In this document: positions 17,088-25,935 of the stretch, one piece after another
How positions within the stretch are numbered: position 1 is the first letter of the stretch
How the letters are laid out: every line of letters begins with the position of its first letter
Origin: VRUE01 sp963822295
GTDB lineage: Bacteria > Actinomycetota > Thermoleophilia > Solirubrobacterales > 70-9
DNA: 64,000 nucleotides
Assembly: GCA_963822295.1 (NCBI GenBank)
Contig: CAWGHD010000002.1
Coordinates: 2,170,001-2,234,000 of the forward strand
Reading direction: 5' to 3'
The notes under the pieces: generated by a model
The model's database searches: none
What the model saw: the letters and a program-made list of their open reading frames with translations, nothing else
What the model was told of the DNA's origin: nothing
Translations under genes and position numbers: made by a program

Positions 17088-19523
17088 TCAGACATCCAGG
17101 AACCTGACTTCCTTGGCGTGTTTTTCGATGAAGTCCTTGCGCGGCTCGACCTTGTCGCCCATCAGGTCGGTGAAGACGCGCTCGGCGAGCGCAGCGTCGT
17201 CGACCCGCACCCGCTCGAGCATGCGGCTGGCCGGGTCCATCGTCGTCTCGCGCAGCTGCTCGGCGTTCATCTCGCCCAGGCCCTTGAAGCGCTGCATCGT
17301 GACGCCCTGGCGGGCCAGCTCGAGGACCGCCTGGCGCAGTTCCGCGAAGGAGCTCGCCTCACGGCTTTTCGGTCCCAGCGAGAGCTTGAAGGGAGCCGGG
17401 CCCACCTGCTTGAGCAGCTCGACGTGCGCCTCGACCAGGCGCCGGTAGTCGTTCGACCTGAAGAGGTCGTCGCTGAGCGTGAAGGTGCGGGCGAGCCCGT
17501 CGCTGCGATGAACCGCCTTCACCTTGAAGCCGCCGTCGAACTCCTCGACGATCTCGGTATCGAAGAGGGCGTCGTCGGAGCCCTCGCCGCCGAACAGCTT
17601 CTTGACCACCGCCGGCGTCGCCGCCGCCTCGTCGAGGACCTGCGACTCGGTCAGGAAGCCGACCAGCTCATGGCCGAACTCCGCCTGCAGCGACTCCGAC
17701 CAGCCCTCGTGCTCCTTGAGGCGGCGGTTGAAGCGCTGCCATCTCGTGGTCGTCAACTTGTGGCCCTCGCCCCTGGCGTCGGCGAGCTCGACGTCCTCGA
17801 GCTTGTCCCTCAACAGCAGCTCTTCGAGTTCGGACTCGCGCTCGATGTAGACCTCGTTCTTGCCGGTCTTCAGCTTGTAGAGAGGCGGCTTGGCGATGTA
17901 GACGTAGCCCGCCTCGATCAGCTCGCGCATCTCCCGGTAGAGGAAGGTGAGCACGAGGGTGCGGATGTGGGCGCCGTCGACGTCGGCGTCGGTCATCAGC
18001 ACGATCTTGTGGTACCTGGCGTCGCCGACGTCGAACTCCTCGCGCACCCCGGTGCCGATCGCCGTGATCAGCGCCTGGATCTCGTTGTTGGAGAGGACCT
18101 TGTCGATCCGCGCCTTCTCGACGTTGATGATCTTGCCGCGCAGCGGCAGCACCGCCTGGGTGTTGCGATCGCGCCCCTGCTTGGCGGAGCCGCCGGCGGA
18201 GTCACCCTCGACGATGAAGAGCTCGGTCAGGGCCGGGTCGGTCACCGTGCAGTCGGCGAGCTTGCCGGGCAGGGTCGAGTTCTCCAGCGCCGACTTGCGC
18301 CGGGTCAGGTCGCGCGCTTTGCGGGCGGCCTGCCGGGCCCGGGCGGCGTCGACTGCCTTGCCGACGATCCGCCGCGCCTCGCCCGGGTTCTCCTCGAAGA
18401 ACTCGCCGAGCTTGCGGTTGACGGTCTCTTTGACCAGGCCCTCGATCGGCGGGTTGCCGAGTTTGGTCTTGGTCTGGCCCTCGAACTGCGGGTCCTGGAG
18501 CTTGACCGAGATCACCGCGGTCAGCCCCTCGCGGACGTCGTCGCCGGTCAGGTTCTCGTCTTTCTCTTTGAGCAGGCCTTTGCCGCGCGCGTATGCGTTC
18601 AGCGTCCTGGTCAGCGCCGAGCGGAAGCCGGAGAGGTGGGAGCCGCCCTCGTGAGTGTTGATGTTGTTGGCGAAGCTGAAGACCGATTCCTGGTAGGAGG
18701 AGTTCCACTGCATCGCGACCTCGACCATGCCGTCGTCGGTCTCGCCCTCGAAGTAGACGGTCTTCTTGTGCAGGGGGTCCTTGTTCTCGTTGAGGTGGGC
18801 GACGAAGTCGACGATCCCGCCCTCGTAGTGGAAGGTGTCGGTCTCCCCCGCGCCGCGCTCGTCGATCAGCTCGATCTTCAGGCCGCGGGTGAGGAAGGCG
18901 GTCTCGCGCAGGCGCTCGGCGAGGGTCTGGTAGTCGAACTCGAGCTCGTCGAGGAAGATCTCGTCGTCGGGCAGGAAGGTGATCGTCGTGCCGTGCTCCT
19001 TCGACGCCTCGCCCTTGGCCAAGTCGGCGCCGGGCTTGCCGCGCTCGTAGTTCTGCGTCCAGACGTTGCCGTCGCGCCGGATCTCGAGATGGAGTCGCGA
19101 GGAGAGCGCGTTGACGACGGAGACGCCGACGCCGTGCAGCCCGCCGGAGACTTTGTAGCCGCCGCCGTCCCCGAACTTGCCGCCGGCGTGGAGCGTCGTC
19201 AGCACGACCTCCGCCGCAGGGCGTTTCTCCTTCTTCAGTTCGTCGACGGGGATGCCGCGGCCGTTGTCGACGACGGTGCAGCTGTTGTCCGGGTGCAGGA
19301 CGACCCTGACGCTGTCGCAGTGTCCGGCGATCGCCTCGTCAACCGAGTTGTCGACGACCTCGTAGACGAGATGGTGGAGGCCTCTGGGACCGGTGGATCC
19401 GATGTACATCCCGGGGCGCTTGCGGACGGCCTCCAGCCCTTCGAGGACGGTGATGTCCTTGGCCCCGTAGGAGCCCGACTGTTTCTTCTTCTTGCCGCCC
19501 TCGGTCTTCTTCTGCTCAGCCAA
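17088..19523 (-). CDS. gyrB: DNA gyrase subunit B, long form
   Basis: ATPase subunit of gyrase, 811 residues. It has a Lys-rich head, then the GHKL ATPase motifs (DNSVDEAIAG, DNGRGIPV, GLHGVGVSVVNAL), the TOPRIM motifs (FIVEGDSAGGSAKQGRDR and DADVDGAHI) and the QRFKGLGEMN ending. Between the TOPRIM motif and QRFKGLGEMN there is an extra segment of roughly 170 residues (from about RESELEELLL to LELARQGVT). Such an insert is familiar from E. coli-type GyrB and is usually absent from the shorter (about 650-690 residue) Gram-positive enzymes. The start is TTG at 19523, with GGAAGGGA upstream. Confidence 0.96.
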   Translation of the reverse strand: MAEQKKTEGGKKKKQSGSYGAKDITVLEGLEAVRKRPGMYIGSTGPRGLHHLVYEVVDNSVDEAIAGHCDSVRVVLHPDNSCTVVDNGRGIPVDELKKEKRPAAEVVLTTLHAGGKFGDGGGYKVSGGLHGVGVSVVNALSSRLHLEIRRDGNVWTQNYERGKPGADLAKGEASKEHGTTITFLPDDEIFLDELEFDYQTLAERLRETAFLTRGLKIELIDERGAGETDTFHYEGGIVDFVAHLNENKDPLHKKTVYFEGETDDGMVEVAMQWNSSYQESVFSFANNINTHEGGSHLSGFRSALTRTLNAYARGKGLLKEKDENLTGDDVREGLTAVISVKLQDPQFEGQTKTKLGNPPIEGLVKETVNRKLGEFFEENPGEARRIVGKAVDAARARQAARKARDLTRRKSALENSTLPGKLADCTVTDPALTELFIVEGDSAGGSAKQGRDRNTQAVLPLRGKIINVEKARIDKVLSNNEIQALITAIGTGVREEFDVGDARYHKIVLMTDADVDGAHIRTLVLTFLYREMRELIEAGYVYIAKPPLYKLKTGKNEVYIERESELEELLLRDKLEDVELADARGEGHKLTTTRWQRFNRRLKEHEGWSESLQAEFGHELVGFLTESQVLDEAAATPAVVKKLFGGEGSDDALFDTEIVEEFDGGFKVKAVHRSDGLARTFTLSDDLFRSNDYRRLVEAHVELLKQVGPAPFKLSLGPKSREASSFAELRQAVLELARQGVTMQRFKGLGEMNAEQLRETTMDPASRMLERVRVDDAALAERVFTDLMGDKVEPRKDFIEKHAKEVRFLDV

Positions 19524-19549
19524 CTAGTCCCTTCCGGATCTCATAGAAA

Positions 19550-19588
19550 ACCCCGACCGGCGCGACGTCTGAGCACCGGGATCGGGGT
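19550..19588 (-). promoter_or_regulatory. Hairpin with T-run in the gyrB leader (possible attenuator)
   Basis: On the minus strand, ACCCCGATCCCGG (19588-19576) can pair with CCGGTCGGGGT (19560-19550), giving about 11 pairs with a two-base bulge, directly followed by TTTTC. It ends about 26 bases before the gyrB start. The shape is that of an intrinsic terminator inside the leader, so transcription of gyrBA may be attenuated. The T-run is short. Confidence 0.4.
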
Positions 19589-19679
19589 CCGTGCGAGTTG
19601 ACATAAAGAATACCAGTTCTGCCCGTCCGACGGGGGCTCGTCGGCTTTAAAAATCCCTGCAAATGACGTATAGAGCGCG

Positions 19680-20000
19680 TCAATTGGAAACGTCACCCGC
19701 ACGAAACCGCAAAGTTTGCGGGGCGGCGTCTCCGAGGCGGTCGCGAATGCGCCCCAGGAGCTGCTCCTGCATGAGCTCCAGCTCGTCCGCCCAGACCGGG
19801 TCCGCGCAGTGCACGACGACCGTCCCGCCGCGCTCGGAGACGGGCTGTGCGACCGCCGCGATCCGCTCGCCGACGGCCTCCGACCAGGCAGCCTGGACCG
19901 CCGCCAGCGGCGTCTTCGGGGCCGCCCGGTCGAGCGCCGCGCGCAGCGCGCCGGCGGCCGGTCGCGGCGCTCGCCGCCTGGTCATCGAGGGGCCCGCCAC
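19680..20000 (-). CDS. dciA: DUF721/DciA-like helicase-loader protein
   Basis: Small protein of about 106 residues with the DUF721 pattern: TPLAAVQAAWSEAVGERIAA, GGTVVVHCADPVWADELEL and ELMQEQLLGRIRDRLGD. DciA helps load the DnaB helicase in bacteria lacking DnaC. It sits between recF and gyrB, the usual actinobacterial location. I prefer GTG at 20000, which has GAGG five bases upstream. ATG at 19985 and an ATG at 20036 overlapping recF are alternatives in the same frame. Confidence 0.85.
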   Translation of the reverse strand: MAGPSMTRRRAPRPAAGALRAALDRAAPKTPLAAVQAAWSEAVGERIAAVAQPVSERGGTVVVHCADPVWADELELMQEQLLGRIRDRLGDAAPQTLRFRAGDVSN

Positions 20001-20007
20001 CGCGGCC

Positions 20008-21105
20008 TCACGCCGCCTCCGCCCGCTCCGCGACACCGGCGACCGCGGGCATCTCGATCGCGGCCTCCCGCGCGGCTGCCGGCACCGAATCGGCGGTGGC
20101 CGCCGTGATCAGCGTCTGGCCGCCGCGGCCGAGTCGCTCGACCAGTCGCTCGCGGCGGTCTGGGTCGAGCTCGCTCATCACGTCGTCGAGGAGCAGCAGC
20201 GGCGTCGAGCGGCCGGCTCCCATCAGCGCCTCGCGCTCGGCGAAGAGCAGCGCCAGCAGGCCGCCCCGCTGTTCTCCCTGGGACCCGTAGCGGCGCAGGG
20301 ACCTTCCCCCCACCGTCACCTTCACCTCGTCCAGATGCGGCCCCCAGGAGCTGCGTCCGAGCCTCAGGTCCGCCTCGCGGCGCTCGGCGAGGCCGGCGCG
20401 GATCTCCTCGACCGAGTGCGCTGCGCGCGGCGCGTACTCGATCGAAGCCGCCTCCAGGCCGAGCTCGGCGGCGGCCTCGGCGAACGGGCCGGCGAGCTCG
20501 GCGATCGCCTCGGCACGCGCCGCCGTCAGCTCCGCCGCGATCTCGGCGAGGGCCGCGTCCCAGGGGTCGAGCTGCGAGCGGGCGCCGCCGCCGGCCGCGA
20601 GGCGGGCGAGCAGGGCGTTGCGCTGCGCGAGGGCCTGGCCGAAGCGGAGCCGCAGCTCCGAGCGCGACGGCCAGCGCGCGGCGAGGAAGCCGTCGAGGTG
20701 GGCGCGGCGCTCCGCGGGCGGGCCCTTGATCAGGGACAGTCGGTCGGGTGAGAAGACCGCGACCAGCGGCCGGTGGCGGGCCAGCGTCGCCGGGTCCGCG
20801 GGGCTGCCGTCGAGCAGGTGGCGACGGCCCTCGCTGCGGCTGACCGAGGCGAGCAGCGTCCGTTCGGTGCCGTCCTCGTCGCGCACCGTGGCCTGGGCGC
20901 GGGCCAGCGGCGCGCCGAACGGGATCAGGTCGCGCCGGTCCGAGGTGCGGAACGAGCGGCCGGTGAGGGCGAAGTAGAGCGCCTCGAGGAGGTTGGTCTT
21001 GCCGGCGCCGTTGGGGCCGATCAGGCTGACGATCCCCGCCCCGATCTCGATGCGGAGATCGGTCAGGCTGCGCAGCGGCGCGGCCTCGGCTGCGGTGACC
21101 AGCAT
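20008..21105 (-). CDS. recF: DNA replication and repair protein RecF
   Basis: SMC-like ATPase that helps load RecA at single-strand gaps; 365 residues. Walker A is GPNGAGKTN near residue 33, the ABC-type signature lies around YGSQGEQRG, and Walker B is PLLLLDDVMSELD. It lies seven bases downstream of dnaN, in the standard dnaA-dnaN-recF order. The reading frame is intact, unlike dnaN and dnaA just beside it. Confidence 0.95.
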   Translation of the reverse strand: MLVTAAEAAPLRSLTDLRIEIGAGIVSLIGPNGAGKTNLLEALYFALTGRSFRTSDRRDLIPFGAPLARAQATVRDEDGTERTLLASVSRSEGRRHLLDGSPADPATLARHRPLVAVFSPDRLSLIKGPPAERRAHLDGFLAARWPSRSELRLRFGQALAQRNALLARLAAGGGARSQLDPWDAALAEIAAELTAARAEAIAELAGPFAEAAAELGLEAASIEYAPRAAHSVEEIRAGLAERREADLRLGRSSWGPHLDEVKVTVGGRSLRRYGSQGEQRGGLLALLFAEREALMGAGRSTPLLLLDDVMSELDPDRRERLVERLGRGGQTLITAATADSVPAAAREAAIEMPAVAGVAERAEAA

Positions 21106-21112
21106 CGGCCTC

Positions 21113-22226
21113 TCACACGTTGAGGCGAATCGGCATCACCAGGTAGCGGAAGTCTTCGTCGTCGACCGGCTGCAGCAGCCCCGGGCGCAGCGGTGAGATC
21201 AGGCGCAGCATCACCTCGTCGCCCTCGACGCTCTCGATCCCCTCCTTGAGGAACTCCGGGTTGAAGCCGATCTCGAGCGGCTCACCGTCGAAGGAGGCGG
21301 GCATCGTCTCTTCCGCGTCGCCGACGTCCGGCGTCGCGGCGGCGACGGTCAGCTCGCCGGAGGCGAGGGAGAGCTGCAGCGGCGCGTTGCGCTGCGCGAG
21401 CTGGCTGACGCGGCGGGCGACGTCGAGGAATTCGGCGCGGGGCAGGCGCACGTCGTGCTCGTAGGACTCCGGGAGGAGTTGTCGAAAGTTGGGGAACTGC
21501 CCGTCGATCAGCCTCGTGTTGAGGACGATCGCCCCTGCCCTGAAGACGGCCTGGTTGGGCAGCAGGCTGACCGCGACCTGCTCGACCCCGTCGGCGGTGA
21601 CGATCCGCCCCAGCTCACGCAGGGCGCGGGCGGGGATGTTCGCCTCGAGCTCGCCGCCGATACCCGGCTCGAGCGTCGGTGCGCTTGACCGCGAGGCGGT
21701 AGGAGTCGGTTGCCACCATCGTCATCTCGTCGCCGCTGGCGCTGACCAGGACGCCGGTGAGCACGGGGCGCATGTCGTCGCGCGAGGCGGCGCGGGCGAC
21801 CACGTCGACGGTCTCGGCCATCGCCGCGGCCGGGATCGTCAGCGGCTCCTCGCCCTCGGTCGGGAATTTCGGGAAGTCCTCGGCCGGCAGCACCTTGAGG
21901 TGGAAGCTCGAGCCGCCGCTGCGGATCTCGACGTCGCGCTCGCTCTCCCTGACCTCGATCTCGAACCGTGTCGTCGCCGAGCGAGCGGGAGAGCTCGGCG
22001 AGCAGGCGGCCGGGGAGGAGGACCGTGCCCTCGCCGTCGACCTCGGCCTCCAGCTCGGTCTGCAACCCCATCTCGAGGTCGGTCGCGGAGAGGGTCACGG
22101 CGCCGCCCTCGCCGACCGCGATCAGGATCCCGGAGAGGGACTGGGTCGCGGCGCGGGTCGAGACGGCACGTGGAGACGATGGAGAGCTTGGAGACGAGCT
22201 CTTCCCGTTTGGTGCGTCAGCTTCAA
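21113..22226 (-). CDS. dnaN: DNA polymerase III sliding clamp (four frameshifts)
   Basis: Beta clamp that tethers the replicative polymerase. I could read KLTHQ-REELVSKLSIVS, SGILIAV, LEMGLQTELEAEVDG, PAEDFPKFPTEGEEPL, MVATDSYRLAVKRT and the C-terminal YLVMPIRLNV ending, but across three frames. Removing one extra base at about 22214, 22169, 21966 and 21680 restores a continuous 370-codon gene, the normal length. TTG at 22226 is the likely start. The downstream third (below 21680) is clean. As the gene is essential, sequence errors are much more likely than decay. Confidence 0.9.
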
Positions 22227-22396
22227 ATGACGATTGCTTTCTTGAGTTGGATTAGGGCCTGTGGAAAAGGGCTGCGACCGACGGTCCAGCGGCACTGGGA
22301 CTGGAGATGACGGTTGTGGACAGCGCTGTGGAAGGAGAGTTGATTCTTGCAGTGTCATCGGCCGTCAGCCCCGCTTGGCGGTGGGGTTGTGGATCT
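22227..22396. other. oriC: Candidate chromosomal replication origin (oriC)
   Basis: The dnaA-dnaN gap, the normal place of oriC in this phylum, holds four same-orientation DnaA-box-like sites. Read on the minus strand they are TTTTCCACA (22268-22260), CTGTCCACA (22323-22315), CCTTCCACA (22335-22327) and AGATCCACA (22396-22388, inside the dnaA end). All share the TCCACA core. Some AT-rich sequence lies at 22228-22255. The base-level sequence here may contain insertion errors. Confidence 0.65.
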
Positions 22397-23691
22397 GCGG
22401 CGCGCAGCCTGTCGACTCGCTCGGCGAGCCCGGAGTCCTCGCCGAGGCTCGGCTTCGATCCGGCGCAGCGAGTTGAGCACGGTCGAGTGATCGCGGCCGC
22501 CGTAGAGCCGGCCGATCTGGGGAAGCGAGAGGTCGGTCAGCTCGCGGGTCAGGAAGATCGCGACCTGGCGCGCCCGCAGAGGGGTGGCGGCGCGGCTGGA
22601 GCCGACCAGCTCGGCGCGGGAGACGCCGAAGGCGGTGGCGACCTGCTGCTGGATCTCCTCGACCGGCGTCGTCTTGCGCGGCGTCGACGTCGGGGATCAC
22701 CTCGGCGATCAGCTCGGAGCTCGAGCGGGCGCGGCCGTCAGCGAGGCGTGGGCGATGACCCGGGTCAGGGCGCCGTGGAGCTGGCGGATGTTGGCGTCGA
22801 TCCGGCCGGCCAGCTCGGCCGAGCGCGTCGAGGTCGGCGATCTCGAGGCCGGCCTCGCGGACCAGGCGGCGCAGGACGGTCAGCCGGGTCGCGAGGTTGG
22901 GCGGCTCGACCGGCGACGGTCAGGCCCCACTCGAAGCGGTCGCGCAGCCGCTCGGCGAGCGTCGAGAGCTGCGCTCGGGGATGCGGTCGGCGGAGAGCAC
23001 GATCTGGCTCCCGCCCTCATAGAGCGCGTTGAAGGTGTGGAAGAACTCCTCCTCGGTGTGCGGCCTTGCCCTCGAGGAACTGGACGTCGTCGATCAGCAG
23101 CACGTCGAGGTCGCGGTAGCGGCGCTTGAAGGCCTCGGCGCCCGTTGCTGTGCAGGGCGCTCGACGAACTCGTTGGTGAACGACTCGGCGGTCGTGTAGC
23201 GGACGCTGAGCTGCGGCGCGTTGGCCTGCAGGTAGTTGGCGATCGGCGACCAGCAGGTGGGTCTTGCCGAGCCCGGGCGGGCCGTGGAGGAAGAGCGGGT
23301 TGTAGGCCTCCGACGGCGCCTCGGCGACGGCCAGCGCGGCGCGCGTGGGCGAGGCGGTTGCCGTCGCCGATCACGAAGCGCTCGAAGGTGTAGCTGGGAT
23401 TGAGGTCACGTCGCTTGTCCGCCGCTCGCGCCTCGAGCGGCGGCGAAGCTGACCTCGACCAGCGCCGCGCCCGGTCGGCGACCAGCGCTTCTGCGATCAG
23501 GGTCGAGTAGCGGCGCTCGACCCAGGCGCGGATGCCGTCCGGCGCGGTGAGGTAGAGGGTGCTGCCGCGGGCGCCGACGAACCTGCAGCGGCTCGCAGCC
23601 AGAGGTCGAAGGTCGAGTCCGGGACCGACGCCCTGAGGCGTCGCTGCACGTCCTGCCAGAGGGCAGTCGAGTTGCTGTCGGTCGGGGTCAT
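22365..23691 (-). CDS. dnaA: Chromosomal replication initiator DnaA (heavily frameshifted in this sequence)
   Basis: AAA+ initiator that melts oriC. Pieces in all frames assemble to a complete protein: MTPTDSNSTALWQDVQ, LWLEPLQFVGARG, NPSYTFERFVIGDGNRLAHA, the Walker A HGPPGLGKTHLL, the Walker B DVLLIDDVQFLEG, RDRFEWGLTV and the DNA-binding GRDHSTVLNSLRRIEAEL. About 19 single-base insertions (for example at 22679, 22820, 22911, 23061, 23244, 23342, 23437, 23582 and 23595) must be removed. The result is 436 codons, an ordinary DnaA length. Stop at 22365 is the best guess. An essential gene this damaged points to sequence error. It faces rpmH divergently. Confidence 0.9.
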
Positions 23692-23788
23692 CCTTGCACT
23701 CGCGGGCGACCATAGCGGCGCGCCTGACGGCCCGACAATCCCGTGCGTCGCAAATCCCGAGACAAAGACTTTCCCGGAGCGCCGTCCG

Positions 23789-23794
23789 TATACT
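23789..23794 (+). promoter_or_regulatory. -10 box of rpmH
   Basis: TATACT lies ten bases before the rpmH ATG, which would start the transcript at or a few bases before the codon. No Shine-Dalgarno sequence is visible between them, so rpmH may be translated from a (nearly) leaderless mRNA. No convincing -35 box was found. The 113-base gap also serves the divergent dnaA. Confidence 0.45.
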
Positions 23795-23804
23795 GCGACG
23801 CCGA

Positions 23805-23939
23805 ATGAAGCGCACCTACCAGCCGAAGAAGCGCAAGCGGGCAAAGACCCACGGATTCCGGGCCCGGATGAGCACCCGCGGCGGTCGCGCGATCCTGAAG
23901 CGCCGCCGCCGCAAAGGCCGGAAGCGCCTGACGCCCTGA
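23805..23939 (+). CDS. rpmH: Ribosomal protein bL34
   Basis: Very basic 44-residue protein, MKRTYQPKKRKRAKTHGF..., ending RKGRKRLTP, which is the complete bL34 sequence pattern of the large ribosomal subunit. ATG at 23805 gives the exact family start. It opens the rpmH-rnpA-yidD-yidC-jag-rsmG-parAB series, divergent from dnaA. The frame is intact. Confidence 0.96.
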   Translation: MKRTYQPKKRKRAKTHGFRARMSTRGGRAILKRRRRKGRKRLTP

Positions 23940-23940
23940 G

Positions 23941-24312
23941 ATGGCGGCCGCAACGACGCCGGCGCCTCTCGCGCAGCGGCGAGTTCGACCGTGTCTACCG
24001 CGACGGCTCATCCCATGCGACCCGCTACCTCGTCCTCTACGCCTTCCCCCGCCAGGACGAGGAGGGCGAGGACGTGAGGCTCGGCGTCTCCGCCAGCCGC
24101 AAGGTCGGCGGCGCGGTCGAGCGCAACCGGGTCAAGCGGGTCCTCCGCGAGGCCTTCTGGGGCCTCGGAGACAGGCTCCCCGAGCAGCACGACTTCGTGC
24201 TCGTCGCCCGGCCTCGAGCTCGCCGAGCTGATCGAGAGCGAGGGCGCCGCAGGCGTGACGGCGAGCATCGAGGAGGCCCTCGCCGGCGCCTCCCGGGGGG
24301 CGTTCCACGTGA
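23941..24312 (+). CDS. rnpA: Ribonuclease P protein component (frameshifted)
   Basis: Protein subunit of RNase P, which matures tRNA 5' ends. Recognisable are RRRRLSRSGEFDRVYRDGS, LGVSASRKVGGAVERNRVKR (the RNR-type RNA-binding motif) and LREAFWGLGDRLP. The ATG at 23941 lies one base after rpmH. Three single-base insertions (about 23948, 24213 and in the G-run near 24297) need removal. The gene then has 123 codons and stops at TGA 24310-24312, overlapping the yidD GTG as GTGA. That neat coupling supports the repair. Confidence 0.87.
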
Positions 24313-24316
24313 AACG
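24301..24316. promoter_or_regulatory. parS: parS-like ParB binding site
   Basis: CGTTCCACGTGAAACG matches the widely conserved 16-base parS palindrome TGTTTCACGTGAAACA at 13 of 16 positions, including the whole CACGTGAAAC half. It lies across the rnpA stop/yidD start, about 2 kb from the candidate oriC and 3.1 kb from parB. No second equally good copy was noticed in the window. Confidence 0.65.
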
Positions 24317-24585
24317 GGTCCTCCTGGCGCCGATCGGCGCCTATCAGCCGCTGGATCTCCCCCGCGCCGTCCGCGCCGCTGCCGCTACGAGCCGACCTGC
24401 TCCGCCTACGCCGTCGGAGTCGATCCGCGCTTCGGCGCTGCCGCGGCACGCTCCTCGCCGTCTGGCGCCTGCTGCGCTGCAACCCCTTCAGCCACGGCGG
24501 CTTCGACCCCGTGCCCGACCGGTTCACCCTGCGGGTCGGCCCGGTCGACCCCGCCGTCCACCACGGTGAGGCCCACGGCCGATGA
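24309..24585 (+). CDS. yidD: Membrane protein insertion efficiency factor YidD (frameshifted)
   Basis: Small membrane-associated protein helping YidC. The start VKRVLLAPIGAYQ, then RCRYEPTCSAYAV (the family Cys motif) and LLAVWRLLRCNPFSHGGFD are all visible but in different frames. About four single-base insertions between 24350 and 24430 must be removed, giving 91 codons. GTG at 24309 overlaps the rnpA stop, and TGA 24583-24585 overlaps the yidC ATG. The exact residues around the AVESIR stretch remain uncertain. Confidence 0.85.
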
Positions 24586-25370
24586 TCGCCGCTCGCGTTC
24601 CAGCTCGTGCCGCAGTTCCTGGTCGACATCGCCGACCAGGTCCTCGTCTTCTTCCACGACACGTCGGCCTCTCCTGGGGCGGCGCGATCATCGCCCTGAC
24701 GGTCGCCACCCGGACGCTGCTGATCCCGCTCACCTACAAACAGATCAAGGGGATGCGGGCGCTGCAGGCGCTGCAGCCGCAGATCAAGGAGATCCAGGCG
24801 AAGTACAAGAACGACCGGCAGCGCATGCAGCAGGAGATGATGCGCTTCTACCAGGAGAACAAAGTCAACCCCTTTGCCTCCTGCGTCCCGCTGCTGGCGC
24901 AGATCCCGGTCTTCATCACCCTCTTCTACGTCCTCCAGAAGGACCTGCGCTTCGACATCTGCGGCCAGACGGCGAAGCCCTGCGGCGAGGTCGCCCGCCG
25001 GGCAACTGGGGCGGAGAGCTTCCTCTTCATCCCCGACCTGACCGACGAAGGCCGAGGGCAGCGTCCTGATCGCCCTGCTCGTCATCTACGTCGGCACGCA
25101 GCTGATCTCCGGCCTGGTCATGGCCGTGACCGCCGACAAAAGCCAGCGGATGCTGATGTTCGTGCTGCCGCTTCATCTTCGTCCCCTTCATCATCAGCTT
25201 CCCGGCGGGGCTGATCCTCTACTGGATCACGACCAACGTCTGGACGATCGGCCAGCAGTGCGGTGGTCCAGAAGCGTGATCCCGCCACCGGCGGCACCGA
25301 CGCCCGAGGAGAGAGCGGCCGCGCAAACCGCCGCCACCTCCACCGCAGAAAAAAGAAGAAGCGGCGCTAG
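24582..25370 (+). CDS. yidC: Membrane protein insertase YidC (frameshifted)
   Basis: Inserts proteins into the cytoplasmic membrane. The restored start is MIALAFQLVPQFLVDIADQ. WGGAIIALTVATRTLLIPLT, the cytoplasmic loop LQALQPQIKEIQAKYKNDRQ, VNPFASCVPLLAQIPVFITL and IISFPAGLILYWITTNVW follow. These give about five hydrophobic helices without the large Gram-negative periplasmic domain. The C-terminus is basic (RRKKKKRR). Six insertions (about 24594, two near 24660, then 25049, 25171 and 25258) restore 261 codons. ATG at 24582 overlaps the yidD stop. Confidence 0.9.
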
Positions 25371-25452
25371 GCCTCTCACGCGAGCCCGGGGATTCCGCTT
25401 CCCGATTGGCTCCCAGCGGATAGGATCATCGGCCTGATGGGTGAGAGCAGCG

Positions 25453-25935
25453 ATGGAAACAGGGAGTGGCCGGCGGAGCCCGCGCGAGCGGGTTCGGGAG
25501 CTGGTCGAGGAGCGTTCTCGACGAGCTTGACCTCGACGGTGAGGTTGAGGTCAGCGAGGACGACGACCGGATCGAGCGCGGTCGTCAGCGGCGACGACGA
25601 CTACGGCCTGCTGATCGGCAAGCGCGGCCAGACGATCGACGCGCTGCAGCTGCTCTGCTACCAGGCGGCCTTCCGCGGCATGCGCGAGCGCAAGCGGGTC
25701 GTCGTCGACGCCGCCGGCTACCGCGAGCGCCGCCGCGAGATCCTCGACGCCCGCGCCGACCGCGCCGCGGAGCAGGCCCTCGAGCGAGAGCCGCACGATC
25801 GAGATGGACGCGATGAGCGCCCAGGAGCGCCGCGTCGTCCACGAGCACCTCAAGGATCGCTCCGGCGTCGAGACCTACAGCGAGGGCGACGAGCCACATC
25901 GCTGCGTCGTCGTCGCCCCGCTCGTCGCGGAGTGA
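25453..25935 (+). CDS. jag: Jag/KhpB RNA-binding protein (frameshifted)
   Basis: Cytoplasmic RNA-binding protein with a KH domain (GLLIGKRGQTIDALQLL) and an R3H domain (MSAQERRVVHEHLKDRSGVE). The N-terminal half reads METGSGRRSPRERVRELVEE. Three single-base insertions (about 25513, 25578 and 25785), each a C following GAG, restore 160 codons. ATG at 25453 is the likely start; an ATG at 25437 lies in another frame. The stop overlaps the GTG of rsmG (GTGA). Confidence 0.87.

Noticed and set aside
17118..19601. Open frame of 827 codons antisense to gyrB
   Set aside because: No motif of its own; gyrB on the other strand is unambiguous. A comparable 755-codon antisense frame opposite gyrA (14279-16546) is rejected for the same reason.
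19676..19690. GTCAATTGG near dciA as a third copy of the 13.9-kb palindrome
   Set aside because: Only eight bases match and the second half of the palindrome is missing; it also lies at the end of a coding region.
22365..23691. Programmed frameshifting or recoding of dnaA
   Set aside because: About 19 shifts without a slippery heptamer or downstream structure, in several neighbouring genes too, cannot be programmed; they are consistent with insertion errors.
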